Positions 34,201 to 50,400 of a stretch of DNA of 64,000 nt are shown here, one piece after another. The translations under genes were made by a program, and so were the position numbers. Numbering within the stretch: position 1 is the first letter of the stretch; each line of letters opens with the position of its first letter. The stretch is from Dryomyza anilis (Eukaryota > Arthropoda > Insecta > Diptera > Dryomyzidae), in NCBI GenBank assembly GCA_951804985.1, contig OX638130.1, positions 105,536,040-105,600,039 on the forward strand, in the 5' to 3' direction. The notes under the pieces are model-generated. The model saw only the letters and a program-made list of their open reading frames with translations, was not told where the DNA came from and searched no databases.

Positions 34201-37200
34201 GATATGTCATATGTCGTGATATGTCATATGTCATGATGTGTCATATGTCATGATATGTCATATGTCATGATATGTCATATGTCTTGATATGTCATATGTC
34301 ACGAAATGACATATGTCATGATATGTCATGGTATGTCAGATGTCTGAATATGTCATATGTCTTGATATGTCATATGTCATGAAATGTCATATGTCATGAT
34401 ATGTCATATGTCGTGATATGTCATATGTCATGATATGTCATATGTCATGATATGTCATATGTCATGATATGTCATATGTCTTGATATGTCATATGTCACG
34501 AAATGACATATGTCATGATATGTCATATGTCATGATATGTCATGGTATGTCAGATGTCTGAATATGTCATATGTCTTGATATGTCATGATATGTCATATG
34601 TCATGATATGTCGTATGTCATGATATGTCATGGCATGTCAGATGTCTTGATATGTTATATGTAATGATATGTCATATGTCATGATATGTCATATGTCATA
34701 TGTCATGATATGTCATATGTCGTGATATGTCATATGTCATGATATGTCATATGTCATGATATGTCATATGTCACGAAATGACATATGTCATGATATGTCA
34801 TATGTCATGATATGTCATGGTATGTCAGATGTCTGAATTTGTCATATGTCTTGATATTTCATGATATGTCATATGTCAAGATATGTCATATGTCTTGATA
34901 TGTCATGAAATGTCATGATATGTCATGATATGTCATATGTCATGGCATGTCATATGACATATCATGGCATTCAATATCTATGTCATGATATGTCATGGTA
35001 TGTCAGATGTCTGAATATGTCATATGTCATGATATGTCATATGTCCTGATATGTTATATGTCATGATATGTCATATGTCTTGATATGTCATATGTCATGA
35101 TATGTCATGATATGTCATGATATGTCATATATCATGGTATGTCATATGTCATGGTATGTCAGATGTCTTGATATGTCATATGTCATGATATGACGTATTT
35201 AATGATATGTCATATGTCATGATATGTCATATGTCATGCTGTGTCATATGTCATGATGTGTCATATGTCATGATATGTCATATGTCATGATATGTCATAT
35301 GTCATATGTCATGATATGTCATATGTCATGATATGTCATATATCATGATATGTCATATGTCATGGTATGTCAGATGTCTTGATATGGCATATGTCATGAT
35401 ATGACGTATGTCATGATATGTCATATGTCATGATATGTCATATATCATGATATGTCATGATGTGTCATATGTCATGATATGTCATGGTATGTCATGGTAT
35501 GTCAGATGTCTTGATATGTCATATGTCATGATATGTCATGTGTCATGATATGTCATATGTCATGATATGTCATGATATGTCATATGTCATGATATGTCAT
35601 ATGTCATGATATGTCATATGTCATGATATGTCATATGTCATGATATGTCATATGTCTTGATATGTCATGATATGTCGTATGTCATGATATGTCATATGTC
35701 CTGGCATGTCAGATGTCTTGATATGTTATATGTAATGATATGTCATATGTCATGATATGTCATATGTCTGTCATATGTCATGAAATGTCATATGTCATGA
35801 TATGTCATATGTCGTGATATGTCATATGTCATGATATGTCATATGTCATGATATGTCATATGTCATGATATGTCATGTCATGATATGTCATATGTCATGA
35901 TATGTCATATGTCTTGATATGTCATATGTCACGAAATGACATATGTCATGATATGTCATATGTCATGATATGTCATATGTCACGAAATGACATATGTCAT
36001 AATATGTCATATGTCATGATATGTCATGGTATGTCAGATGTCTGAATATGTCATATGTCTTGATATGTCATATTAATATGTCATATGTCATGATATGTCA
36101 TATGTCATGATATGTCATATGTCTTGATATGTCATATGTCACGAAATGACATATGTCATGATATGTCATATGTCATGATATGTCATATGTCACAAAATGA
36201 CATATGTCATGATATGTCATATGTCATGATATGTCATGGTATGTCAGATGTCTGAATATGTCATATATTCAATATCATATGTCATGATATGTTATATGTC
36301 ATGATATGTCATATATGTCATGGTATGTCAGATGTCTTGATATGTCATATGTCATGATATGTCATATGTCATGGTATGTCAGATGTCTTGATATGTCATA
36401 TGTCATGATATGTCATATATCATGATATTTCATATCTCTTGGTATGTCAGATGTCTTGATATGTCATATGTCATGATATGACGTATGTCATGATATGTCA
36501 TATGTCATGCTGTGTCATACGTCATGATATGTCATATGTCTTGATATGTCATGATATGTCATATGTCATGATATGTCGTATGTCATGATATGTCTATGTC
36601 ATGGCATGTCAGATGTCTTGATATGTTATATGTAATGATATGTCATATGTCATGATATGTCATGATATGTCATATATCGTGATATGTCATATGTCATGAT
36701 GTGTCATATGTCATGATATGTCATATGTCATGATATGTCATATGTCATGATATGTCATATGTCATGATATGTCATGTCATGATATGTCATATGTCATGAT
36801 ATGTCATATGTCTTGATATGTCATATGTCACGAAATGACATATGTCATGATATGTCATATGTCATGATATGTCATATGTCACGAAATGATGTCATGATAT
36901 GTCATGGTATGTCATGGTATGTCAGATGTCTGAATATGTCATACGTCATGATATGTCGTATGTCATGATATGTCATATATCATGATATGTCATACGTCAT
37001 GATATGTCGTATGTCATGATATGTCATATATCATGTCATGGTATGTCAGATGTCTTGATATGTCATATGTCATGATAGGTCATATGTCATGATATGTCAT
37101 ATGTCCTGCTGTGTCATATGTCATGATGTGTCATATGTAATGATATATCATATGTCGTGATATGTCATATGTCATGATGTGTCATATGTCATGATATGTC

Positions 37201-37806
37201 ATGGTATGTCATGGTATGTCAGATGTCTTGATATGTCATATGTCATGATATGTCATGTGTCATGATATGTCATATGTCTTGATATGTCATGATATGTCAT
37301 GATATGTCGTATGTCATGATATGTCATATGTCCTGGCATGTCAGATGTCTTGATATGTTATATGTAATGATATGTCATATGTCATGATATGTCATATGTC
37401 TGTCATATGTCATGAAATGTCATATGTCATGATATGTCATATGTCGTGATATGTCATATGTCATGATATGTCATATGTCATGATATGATATATGTCATGA
37501 TATGTCATGTCATGATATGTCATATGTCATGATATGTCATATGTCTTGATATGTCATATGTCACGAAATGACATATGTCATGATATGTCATATGTCATGA
37601 TATGTCATGGTATGTCAGATGTCTGAATATGTCATATGTCTTGATATGTCATATTAATATGTCATATGTCATGATATGTCATATGTCATGATATGTCTTG
37701 ATATGTCATATGTCACGAAATGACATATGTCATGATATGTCATATGTCATGATATGTCATATGTCACAAAATGACATATGTCATGATATGTCATGATATG
37801 TCATAT
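31217..37806. repeat. satellite B: 17-bp monomer array, segment 1
   Basis: Tandem copies of TGATATGTCATATGTCA (17 bp) with recurring variants: shortened TGATATGTCA units; GGTATGTCAGATGTCTGAA or CTTGA variants; TGATATGACGTATGTCA; CATGCTGTGTCA; and TCACGAAATGACATATGTCA. Variants recur in fixed order, so longer higher-order units exist. Each monomer holds two 6-bp palindromes, CATATG and TCATGA, and the CACGAAATGACATATGTC variant contains the perfect 14-bp palindrome ATGACATATGTCAT. Because 17 is not a multiple of 3 and TGA recurs, every frame on this strand is stopped. The array begins immediately after an A monomer cut at CGATTT, with AATATCTATGTCATG at the join. Confidence 0.95.
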
Positions 37807-38198
37807 GCTCCGTTTAGGAGCTATGGCCAATTAAAGAAATATTTAAAAATTAGGCTTTCAATGTCTATAAAAAGCGCCTACTTTCAACCCTCTAGGACGC
37901 TCCGTTTAGGAGCTATGGCCAATTAAAGAAATATTTAAAAATTAGGCTTTCAATGTCTATAAAAAGCGCCTACTTTCAACCCTCTAGGACGCTCCGTTTA
38001 GGAGTTATGGCCAATTAAAGAAATATTTTGAAAATCGATTTTGAAAACCTTATTATTCCAGAACCCACAGATCGAATTAAATGAAATTTACAGTGAAAAA
38101 TTAGGCATTCAATATCTGTAAAAAGCGCATACTTTCAACCCTCTAGGACGCTCCGTTTAGTTATGGCCAATTAAAGAAATATTTTGAAAATCGATTTA
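37807..38198. repeat. 392-bp satellite A island in B, no. 1
   Basis: Left junction ATGTCATAT then GCTCCGTTTAGG; right junction TCGATTTAATATCTATG then B. Inside are two short A monomers, one long one with CACAGATCG in place of CACCGATCG, and an A piece with the shortened GTTTAGTTATGG. The CACAGATCG and GTTTAGTTATGG variants mark these islands and are not seen in the main A array. Confidence 0.9.
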
Positions 38199-39452
38199 AT
38201 ATCTATGTCATGATATGTCATGGTATGTCAGATGTCTGAATATGTCATGATATGTCATATGTCATGATATGTTATATGTCATGATATGTCATATGTCATG
38301 GTATGTCAGATGTCTTGATATGTCATATGTCATGATATGTCATATGTCATGGTATGTCAGATGTCTTGATATGTCATATTTCGTGATATGTCATTATATG
38401 TCATATGTCATGGTATGTCAGATGTCTTGATATGTCATATGTCATGATATGACGTATGTCATGATATGTCATATGTCATGATATGTCATATGTCATGCTG
38501 TGTCATATGTCATGTTGTGACATATGTCATGATATGTCATATGTCATGATAGGTCATATGTCATGATATGTCATATGTCATGATATGTCATATGTCATGA
38601 TATGTCATATGTCATGATATGTCATATATCATGATATGTCATATGTCATGATATGACGTATGTCATGATATGTCATATGTCATGATATGTCATACGTCAT
38701 GATATGTCGTATGTCATGATATGTCATATATCATGATATGTCATGTCATGGTATGTCAGATGTCTTGATCTGTCATGATAGGTCATATGTCATGATATGT
38801 CATATGTCATGATATGTCATATGTCATGCTGTGTCATATGTCATGATGTGTCATATGTCATGATATGTCATATGTCATGATGTGTCATATGTCTTGATAT
38901 GTCATATGTCACGAAATGACATATGTCATGAAATGTCATATGTCATGATATGTCAGATGTCTGAATATGTCATATGTCTTGATATTTCATATGTCATGAA
39001 ATGTCATATGTCATGATATGTCATATGTCGTGATATGTCATATGTCTGTCATATGTCATGAAATGTCATATGTCATGATATGTCATATGTCGTGATATGT
39101 CATATGTCATGATATGTCATATGTCATGATATGATATATGTCATGATATGTCATGTCATGATATGTCATATGTCATGATATGTCATATGTCTTGATATGT
39201 CATATGTCACGAAATGACATATGTCATGATATGTCATATGTCATGATATGTCATGGTATGTCAGATGTCTGAATATGTCATATGTCTTGATATGTCATAT
39301 TAATATGTCATATGTCATGATATGTCATATGTCATGATATGTCTTGATATGTCATATGTCACGAAATGACATATGTCATGATATGTCATATGTCATGATA
39401 TGTCATATGTCACAAAATGACATATGTCATGATATGTCATGATATGTCATAT

Positions 39453-39844
39453 GCTCCGTTTAGGAGCTATGGCCAATTAAAGAAATATTTAAAAATAAGG
39501 CTTTCAATGTCTATAAAAAGCGCCTACTTTCAACCCTCTAGGACGCTCCGTTTAGGAGCTATGGCCAATTAAAGAAATATTTAAAAATTAGGCTTTCAAT
39601 GTCTATAAAAAGCGCCTACTTTCAACCCTCTAGGACGCTCCGTTTAGGAGTTATGGCCAATTAAAGAAATATTTTGAAAATCGATTTTGAAAACCTTATT
39701 ATTCCAGAACCCACAGATCGAATTAAATGAAATTTACAGTGAAAAATTAGGCATTCAATATCTGTAAAAAGCGCATACTTTCAACCCTCTAGGACGCTCC
39801 GTTTAGTTATGGCCAATTAAAGAAATATTTTGAAAATCGATTTA
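39453..39844. repeat. 392-bp satellite A island in B, no. 2
   Basis: Same length, junctions and diagnostic variants as island 1, exactly 1,646 bp downstream of it. Differs by very few bases (for example AAATAAGG for AAATTAGG in the first monomer). Confidence 0.9.
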
Positions 39845-41098
39845 ATATCTATGTCATGATATGTCATGGTATGTCAGATGTCTGAATATGTCATGATATG
39901 TCATATGTCATGATATGTTATATGTCATGATATGTCATATGTCATGGTATGTCAGATGTCTTGATATGTCATATGTCATGATATGTCATATGTCATGGTA
40001 TGTCAGATGTCTTGATATGTCATATTTCATGATATGTCATGATATGTCATATGTCATGGTATGTCAGATGTCTTGATATGTCATATGTCATGATATGACG
40101 TATGTCATGATATGTCATATGTCATGATATGTCATATGTCATGCTGTGTCATATGTCATGTTGTGACATATGTCATGATATGTCATATGTCATGATAGGT
40201 CATATGTCATGATATGTCATATGTCATGATATGTCATATGTCATGATATGTCATATGTCATGATATGTCATATATCATGATATGTCATATGTCATGATAT
40301 GACGTATGTCATGATATGTCATATGTCATGATATGTCATACGTCATGATATGTCGTATGTCATGATATGTCATATATCATGATATGTCATGTCATGGTAT
40401 GTCAGATGTCTTGATCTGTCATTATAGGTCATATGTCATGATATGTCATATGTCATGATATGTCATATGTCATGCTGTGTCATATGTCATGATGTGTCAT
40501 ATGTCATGATATGTCATATGTCATGATATGTCATATGTCTTGATATGTCATATGTCACGAAATGACATATGTCATGAAATGTCATATGTCATGATATGTC
40601 AGATGTCTGAATATGTCATATGTCTTGATATTTCATATGTCATGAAATGTCATATGTCATGATATGTCATATGTCGTGATATGTCATATGTCTGTCATAT
40701 GTCATGAAATGTCATATGTCATGATATGTCATATGTCGTGATATGTCATATGTCATGATATGTCATATGTCATGATATGATATATGTCATGATATGTCAT
40801 GTCATGATATGTCATATGTCATGATATGTCATATGTCTTGATATGTCATATGTCACGAAATGACATATGTCATGATATGTCATATGTCATGATATGTCAT
40901 GGTATGTCAGATGTCTGAATATGTCATATGTCTTGATATGTCATATTAATATGTCATATGTCATGATATGTCATATGTCATGATATGTCTTGATATGTCA
41001 TATGTCACGAAATGACATATGTCATGATATGTCATATGTCATGATATGTCATATGTCACAAAATGACATATGTCATGATATGTCATGATATGTCATAT

Positions 41099-41490
41099 GC
41101 TCCGTTTAGGAGCTATGGCCAATTAAAGAAATATTTAAAAATTAGGCTTTCAATGTCTATAAAAAGCGCCTACTTTCAACCCTCTAGGACGCTCCGTTTA
41201 GGAGCTATGGCCAATTAAAGAAATATTTAAAAATTAGGCTTTCAATGTCTATAAAAAGCGCCTTCTTTCAACCCTCTAGGACGCTCCGTTTAGGAGTTAT
41301 GGCCAATTAAAGAAATATTTTGAAAATCGATTTTGAAAACCTTATTATTCCAGAACCCACAGATCGAATTAAATGAAATTTACAGTGAAAAATTAGGCAT
41401 TCAATATCTGTAAAAAGCGCATACTTTCAACCCTCTAGGACGCTCCGTTTAGTTATGGCCAATTAAAGAAATATTTTGAAAATCGATTTA
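41099..41490. repeat. 392-bp satellite A island in B, no. 3
   Basis: Exactly 1,646 bp downstream of island 2, with the same junctions. One monomer reads GCGCCTTCTTTC instead of GCGCCTACTTTC. Confidence 0.9.
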
Positions 41491-44400
41491 ATATCTATGT
41501 CATGATATGTCATGGTATGTCAGATGTCTGAATATGTCATGATATGTCATATGTCATGATATGTTATATGTCATGATATGTCATATGTCATGGTATGTCA
41601 GATGTCTTGATATGTCATATGTCATGATATGTCATATGTCATGGTATGTCAGATGTCTTGATATGTCATATTTCATGATATGTCATATGTCATGGTATGT
41701 CAGATGTCTTGATATGTCATATGTCATGATATGACGTATGTCATGATATGTCATATGTCATGATATGTCATATGTCATGCTGTGTCATATGTCATGTTGT
41801 GACATATGTCATGATATGTCATATGTCATGATAGGTCATATGTCATGATATGTCATATGTCATGATATGTCATATGTCATGATATGTCATATGTCATGAT
41901 ATGTCATATATCATGATATGTCATATGTCATGATATGACGTATGTCATGATATGTCATATGTCATGATATGTCATACGTCATGATATGTCGTATGTCATG
42001 ATATGTCATATATCATGATATGTCATGTCATGGTATGTCAGATGTCTTGATCTGTCATGATAGGTCATATGTCATGATATGTCATATGTCATGATATGTC
42101 ATATGTCATGCTGTGTCATATGTCATGATGTGTCATATGTCATGATATGTCATATGTCATGATATGTCATATGTCTTGATATGTCATATGTCACGAAATG
42201 ACATATGTCATGAAATGTCATATGTCATGATATGTCAGATGTCTGAATATGTCATATGTCTTGATATTTCAATGTCATGAAATGTCATATGTCATGATAT
42301 GTCATATGTCGTGATATGTCTTATGTCATGATGTGTCATATGTCATGATATGTCATATGTCATGATATGTCATATGTCATGATATGTCATATATCATGAT
42401 ATGTCATATGTCATGGTATGTCAGATGTCTTGATATGTCATATGTCATGATATGTCATATGTCATGATATGTCATATGTCATGATATGTCATACGTCATG
42501 ATATGTCATATGTTATGATATGCCATATATCATGGTATGTCACATGATGTGTCATATGTCATGATATGTCATATGTCATGATATGTCATATGTCATGATA
42601 TGTCATATATCATGGTATGTCAGATGTCTTGATATGTCATATGTTATGATATGACGTATGTCATGATATGTCATATGTCATGATATGCCATACATCATGA
42701 TGTGTCATATGTTATGATATGCCATATATCATGATATGTCATATGTCATGGAATGTCAGATGTCTTGATATGTCATATGTCATGATATGTCATATGTCAT
42801 GATATGTCATATGTCATGAAATGTCATATGTCATGATATGTCATATGTCGTGATATGTCATATGTCATGATATGTCATATGTCATGATATGTCATATGTC
42901 ATGATATGTCATATGTCTTGATATGTCATATGTCACGAAATGACATATGTCATATGTCATGATATGTCATGGTATGTCAGATGTCTGAATATGTCATATG
43001 TCTTGATATGTCATATTAATATGTCATATGTCATGATATGTCATGATATGTCACGATATGTCATATGACATGATATGTCATATGTCTTGATATGTCATAT
43101 GTCACGAAATGACATATGTCATGATATGTCATATGTCATGATATGTCATATGTCACAAAATGACATATGTCATGATATGTCATATGTCATGATATGTCAT
43201 GGTATGTCAGATGTCTGAATATGTCATATATTCAATATCTATGTCATGATATGTCATGGTATGTCAGATGTCTGAATATGTCATATGTCATGATATGTCA
43301 TATGTCATGATATGTTATATGTCATGATATGTCATATGTCATGGTATGTCAGATGTCTTGATATGTCATATGTCGTGATATGTCATATGTCATGGTATGT
43401 CAGATGTCTTGATATGTCATATGTCATGATATGTCATATATCATGATATTTCATATGTCATGGTATGTCAGATGTCTTGATATGTCATGCTGTGTCATAC
43501 GTCATGATATGTCATATGTCTTGATATGTCATGATATGTCATATGTCATGATATGTCTATGTCATGGCATGTCAGATGTCTTGATATGTTATATGTAATC
43601 ATATGTCATTTGTCATGATATGTCATATGTCATGATATGTCATTTATCGTGATATGTCATATGTCATGATGTGTCATATGTCATGATATGTCATATGTCA
43701 TGATATGTCATATGTCATGATATGTCATATATCATGATATGTCATATGTCATGGTATGTCAGATGTCTTGATATGTCATATGTCATGATATGACGTATGT
43801 CATGATATGTCATATGTCATGATGTGTCATATGTCATGATATGTCATATGTCATGATATGTCATATGTCATGATATGTCATATGTCATGATATGTCATAT
43901 GTCGTGATATGTCATATGTCATGATGTGTCCTATGTCATGATATGTCATATGTCATGATATGTCATATGTCATGATATGTCATATGTCTTGATATGTCAT
44001 ATGTCACGAAATGACATATGTCATGATATGTCATGGTATGTCAGATGTCTGAATATGTCATATGTCTTGATATGTCATATGTCATGAAATGTCATATGTC
44101 ATGATATGTCATATGTCGTGATATGTCATATGTCATGATATGTCATATGTCATGATATGTCATGTCATGATATGTCATGATATGTCATAATATGTCATAT
44201 GTCTTGATATGTCATATGTCTTGATATGTCATATGTCACGAAATGACATATGTCATGATATGTCATATGTCATGATATGTCACGAAATGACATATGTCAT
44301 GATATGTCATGATATGTCATATGTCATGATATGTCATGGTATGTCAGATGTCTGAATATGTCATATGTCTTGATATGTCATGATATGTCATATGTCATGA

Positions 44401-47400
44401 TATGTCGTATGTCATGATATGTCATATGTCATGGCATGTCAGATGTCTTGATATGTTATATGTAATGATATGTCATATGTCATGATATGTCATATGTCAT
44501 GATATGTCATATGTCGTGATATGTCATATGTCATGATATGTCATATGTCATGATATGTCATATGTCACGAAATGAAATATGTCATGATATGTCATATGTC
44601 ATGATATGTCATGGTATGTCAGATGTCTGAATTTGTCATATGTCTTGATATGTCATGATATGTCATATGTCTTGATATGTCATGAAATGTCATGATATGT
44701 CGTATGTCATGATATGTCATATGTCATGGCATGTCATATGACATATCATGGCATTCAATATCTATGTCATGATATGTCATGGTATGTCAGATGTCTGAAT
44801 ATGTCATATGTCATGATATGTCATATGTCATGATATGTTATATGTCATGATATGTCATATGTCATGATATGTCATATGTCATGATATGTCATATGTCATG
44901 ATGTGTCATATGTCATGATATGTCATATGTCATGATATGTCATATGTCATGATATGTCATATGTCATGATATGTCATATGTCGTGATATGTCATATGTCA
45001 TGATGTGTCCTATGTCATGATATGTCATATGTCATGATATGTTATATGTCATGATATGTCATATATCATGATATGTCAGATGTCTTCATATGTCATATGT
45101 CATGATATGACGTATGTCATGATATGTCATATGTCGTGATGTGTCATATGTCATGATATGTCATATGTCATGATATGTCATATGTCATGATATGTCATAT
45201 GTCATGATATGTCATATGTCGTGATATGTCATATGTCATGATGTGTCCTATGTCATGATATGTCATATGTCATGATATGTCATATGTCATGATATGTCAT
45301 ATGTCTTGATATGTCATATGTCACGAAATGACATATGTCATGATATGTCATGGTATGTCAGATGTCTGAATATGTCATATGTCTTGATATGTCATATGTC
45401 ATGAAATGTCATATGTCATGATATGTCATATGTCGTGATATGTCATATGTCATGATATGTCATATGTCATGATATGTCATGTCATGATATGTCATGATAT
45501 GTCATAATATGTCATATGTCTTGATATGTCATATGTCTTGATATGTCATATGTCACGAAATGACATATGTCATGATATGTCATATGTCATGATATGTCAT
45601 ATGTCACGAAATGACATATGTCATGATATGTCATATGTCATGATATGTCATGGTATGTCAGATGTCTGAATATGTCATATGTCTTGATATGTCATGATAT
45701 GTCATATGTCATGATATGTCGTATGTCATGATATGTCATATGTCATGGCATGTCAGATGTCTTGATATGTTATATGTAATGATATGTCATATGTCATGAT
45801 ATGTCATATGTCATGATATGTCATATGTCGTGATATGTCATATGTCATGATATGTCATATGTCATGATATGTCATATGTCACGAAATGACATATGTCATG
45901 ATATGTCATATGTCATGATATGTCATGGTATGTCAGATGTCTGAATTTGTCATATGTCTTGATATGTCATGATATGTCATATGTCTTGATATGTCATGAT
46001 ATGTCGTATGTCATGATATGTCATATGTCATGGCATGTCATATGACATATCATGGCATTCAATATCTATGTCATGATATGTCATGGTATGTCAGATGTCT
46101 TGATATGTCATATGTCATGATATGACGTATTTAATGATATGTCATATGTCATGATATGTCATATGTCATGCTGTGTCATATGTCATGATGTGTCATATGT
46201 CATGATATGTCATATGTCATGATATGTCATATGTCATATGTCATGATATGTCATATGTCATGATATGTCATATGTCATGATATGTCATATATCATGATAT
46301 GTCATATGTCATGGTATGTCAGATGTCTTGATATGGCATATGTCATAATATGACGTATGTCGTGTTATGTCATATGTCATGATATGTCATACATCATGAT
46401 ATGTCATGATGTGTCATATGTCATGATATGTCATGGTATGTCAGATGTCTGAATATGTCATATGTCTTGATATGTCATATTAATATGTCATATGTCATGA
46501 TATGTCATATGTCATGATATGTCATGATATGTCATATGTCATGATATGTCATATGTCATGATATGTCATATGTCTTAATATGTCATATGTCACGAAATGA
46601 CATATGTCATGATATGTCATATGTCATGATATGTCATATGTCACAAAATGACATATGTCATGATATGTCATATGTCATGATATGTCATGGTATGTCAGAT
46701 GTCTGAATATGTCATATATTCAATATCTATGTCATGATATGTCATGGTATGTCAGATGTCTGAATATGTCATATGTCATGATATGTCATATGTCATGATA
46801 TGTTATATGTCATGATATGTCATATGTCAGATGTCTTGATATGTCATATGTCGTGATATGTCATATGTCATGGTATGTCAGATGTCTTGATATGTCATAT
46901 GTCATGATATGTCATATATCATGATATTTCATATGTCATGGTATGTCAGATGTCTTGATATGTCATATGTCATGATATGACGTATGTCATGATATGTCAT
47001 ATGTCATGATATGTCATATGTCATGCTGTGTCATACGTCATGATATGTCATATGTCTTGATATGTCATGATATGTCATATGTCATGATATGTCGTATGTC
47101 ATGATATGTCTATGTCATGGCATGTCAGATGTCTTGATATGTTATATGTAATCATATGTCATATGTCATGATATGTCATATGTCATTTATCGTGATATGT
47201 CATATGTCATGATGTGTCATATGTCATGATATGTCATGATGTGTCATATGTCATGATATGTCATATGTCATGATATGTCATATGTCATAATATGTCATAT
47301 ATCATGATATGTCATATGTCATGGTATGTCAGATGTCTTGATATGTCATATGTCATGATATGACGTATGTCATGATATGTCATATGTCATGATATGTCAT

Positions 47401-50400
47401 ATGTCATGATGTGTCATATGTCATGATATGTCATATGTCATGATATGTCATATGTCATGATATGTCATATGTCATGATATGTCATATGTCGTGATATGTC
47501 ATATGTCATGATGTGTCATATGTCATGATATGTCATATGTCATGATATGTCATATGTCTTGATATGTCATATGTCACGAAATGACATATGTCATGATATG
47601 TCATGGTATGTCAGATGTCTGAATATGTCATATGTCTTGATATGTCATACGTCATGAAATGTCATATGTCATGATATGTCATATGTCGTGATATGTCATA
47701 TGTCATGATATGTCATATGTCATGATATGTCATATGTCATGATATGTCATATGTCTTGATATGTCATATGTCACGAAATGACATATGTCATGATATGTCA
47801 TATGTCATGATATGTCATATGTCACGAAATGACATATGTCATGATATGTCATGATATGTCATGATATGTCATGGTATGTCAGATGTCTGAATATGTCATA
47901 TGTCTTGATATGTCATGATATGTCATATGTCATGATATGTCGTATGTCATGATATGTCATATGTCATGGCATGTCAGATGTCTTGATATGTTATATGTAA
48001 TGATATGTCATATGTCATGATATGTCATATGTCATGATATGTCATATGTCATGATATGTCATATGTCATGATATGTCATATGTCGTGATATGTCATATGT
48101 CATGATGTGTCATATGTCATGATATGTCATATGTCATGATATGTCATATGTCTTGATATGTCATATGTCACGAAATGACATATGTCATGATATGTCATGG
48201 TATGTCAGATGTCTGAATATGTCATATGTCTTGATATGTCATATGTCATGAAATGTCATATGTCATGATATGTCATATGTCGTGATATGTCATATGTCAT
48301 GATATGTCATATGTCATGATATGTCATATGTCATGATATGTCATATGTCTTGATATGTCATATGTCACGAAATGACATATGTCATGATATGTCATATGTC
48401 ATGATATGTCATGGTATGTCAGATGTCTGAATATGTCATATGTCTTGATATGTCATGATATGTCATATGTCATGATATGTCGTATGTCATGATATGTCAT
48501 GGCATGTCAGATGTCTTGATATGTTATATGTAATGATATGTCATATGTCATGATATGTCATATGTCATGATATGTCATATGTCGTGATATGTCATATGTC
48601 ATGATATGTCATATGTCATGATATGTCATATGTCACGAAATGACATATGTCATGATATGTCATATGTCATGATATGTCATGGTATGTCAGATGTCTGAAT
48701 TTGTCATATGTCTTGATATTTCATGATATGTCATATGTCAAGATATGTCATATGTCTTGATATGTCATGAAATGTCATGATATGTCATGATATGTCATAT
48801 GTCATGGCATGTCATATGACATATCATGGCATTCAATATCTATGTCATGATATGTCATGGTATGTCAGATGTCTGAATATGTCATATGTCATGATATGTC
48901 ATATGTCCTGATATGTTATATGTCATGATATGTCATATGTCTTGATATGTCATATGTCATGATATGTCATGATATGTCATGATATGTCATATATCATGGT
49001 ATGTCATATGTCATGGTATGTCAGATGTCTTGATATGTCATATGTCATGATATGACGTATTTAATGATATGTCATATGTCATGATATGTCATATGTCATG
49101 CTGTGTCATATGTCATGATGTGTCATATGTCATGATATGTCATATGTCATGATATGTCATATGTCATATGTCATGATATGTCATATGTCATGATATGTCA
49201 TATATCATGATATGTCATATGTCATGGTATGTCAGATGTCTTGATATGGCATATGTCATGATATGACGTATGTCATGATATGTCATATGTCATGATATGT
49301 CATATATCATGATATGTCATGATGTGTCATATGTCATGATATGTCATGGTATGTCATGGTATGTCAGATGTCTTGATATGTCATATGTCATGATATGTCA
49401 TGTGTCATGATATGTCATATGTCATGATATGTCATGATATGTCATATGTCATGATATGTCATATGTCATGATATGTCATATGTCATGATATGTCATATGT
49501 CATGATATGTCATATGTCTTGATATGTCATGATATGTCATGATATGTCGTATGTCATGATATGTCATATGTCCTGGCATGTCAGATGTCTTGATATGTTA
49601 TATGTAATGATATGTCATATGTCATGATATGTCATATGTCTGTCATATGTCATGAAATGTCATATGTCATGATATGTCATATGTCGTGATATGTCATATG
49701 TCATGATATGTCATATGTCATGATATGTCATATGTCATGATATGTCATGTCATGATATGTCATATGTCATGATATGTCATATGTCTTGATATGTCATATG
49801 TCACGAAATGACATATGTCATGATATGTCATATGTCATGATATGTCATATGTCACGAAATGACATATGTCATAATATGTCATATGTCATGATATGTCATG
49901 GTATGTCAGATGTCTGAATATGTCATATGTCTTGATATGTCATATTAATATGTCATATGTCATGATATGTCATATGTCATGATATGTCATATGTCTTGAT
50001 ATGTCATATGTCACGAAATGACATATGTCATGATATGTCATATGTCATGATATGTCATATGTCACAAAATGACATATGTCATGATATGTCATATGTCATG
50101 ATATGTCATGGTATGTCAGATGTCTGAATATGTCATATATTCAATATCATATGTCATGATATGTTATATGTCATGATATGTCATATATGTCAAGGTATGT
50201 CAGATGTCTTGATATGTCATATGTCATGATATGTCATATGTCATGGTATGTCAGATGTCTTGATATGTCATATGTCATGATATGTCATATATCATGATAT
50301 TTCATATCTCTTGGTATGTCAGATGTCTTGATATGTCATATGTCATGATATGACGTATGTCATGATATGTCATATGTCATGCTGTGTCATACGTCATGAT

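Larger units (their letters stand above)
37807..42310. repeat. 1,646-bp composite A+B higher-order repeat
   Basis: Unit = 392 bp of A followed by 1,254 bp of B. Two full units (37807-39452, 39453-41098) are followed by a third that matches until about 42,310, where TCATATGTCTGTCAT is replaced by TCTTATGTCATGATG. The third also lacks about 11 bp near 41,680. The exact spacing and near-identity mean the composite has been amplified as a unit. Confidence 0.88.
32545..46430. repeat. macro-repeat of satellite B, copy 1 (~13.87 kb)
   Basis: The order of variants from about 32,545 to 37,806 recurs from about 46,414 to 51,678, offset about 13,870 bp. The order from about 41,099 to 46,440 recurs from 51,679 to about 57,005, offset 10,580 bp. 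So one large block exists twice in tandem. In this copy it contains three 392-bp A islands; in the next copy only one. The difference, 13,872 minus 10,580, is 3,292, exactly two 1,646-bp units. Confidence 0.8.
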
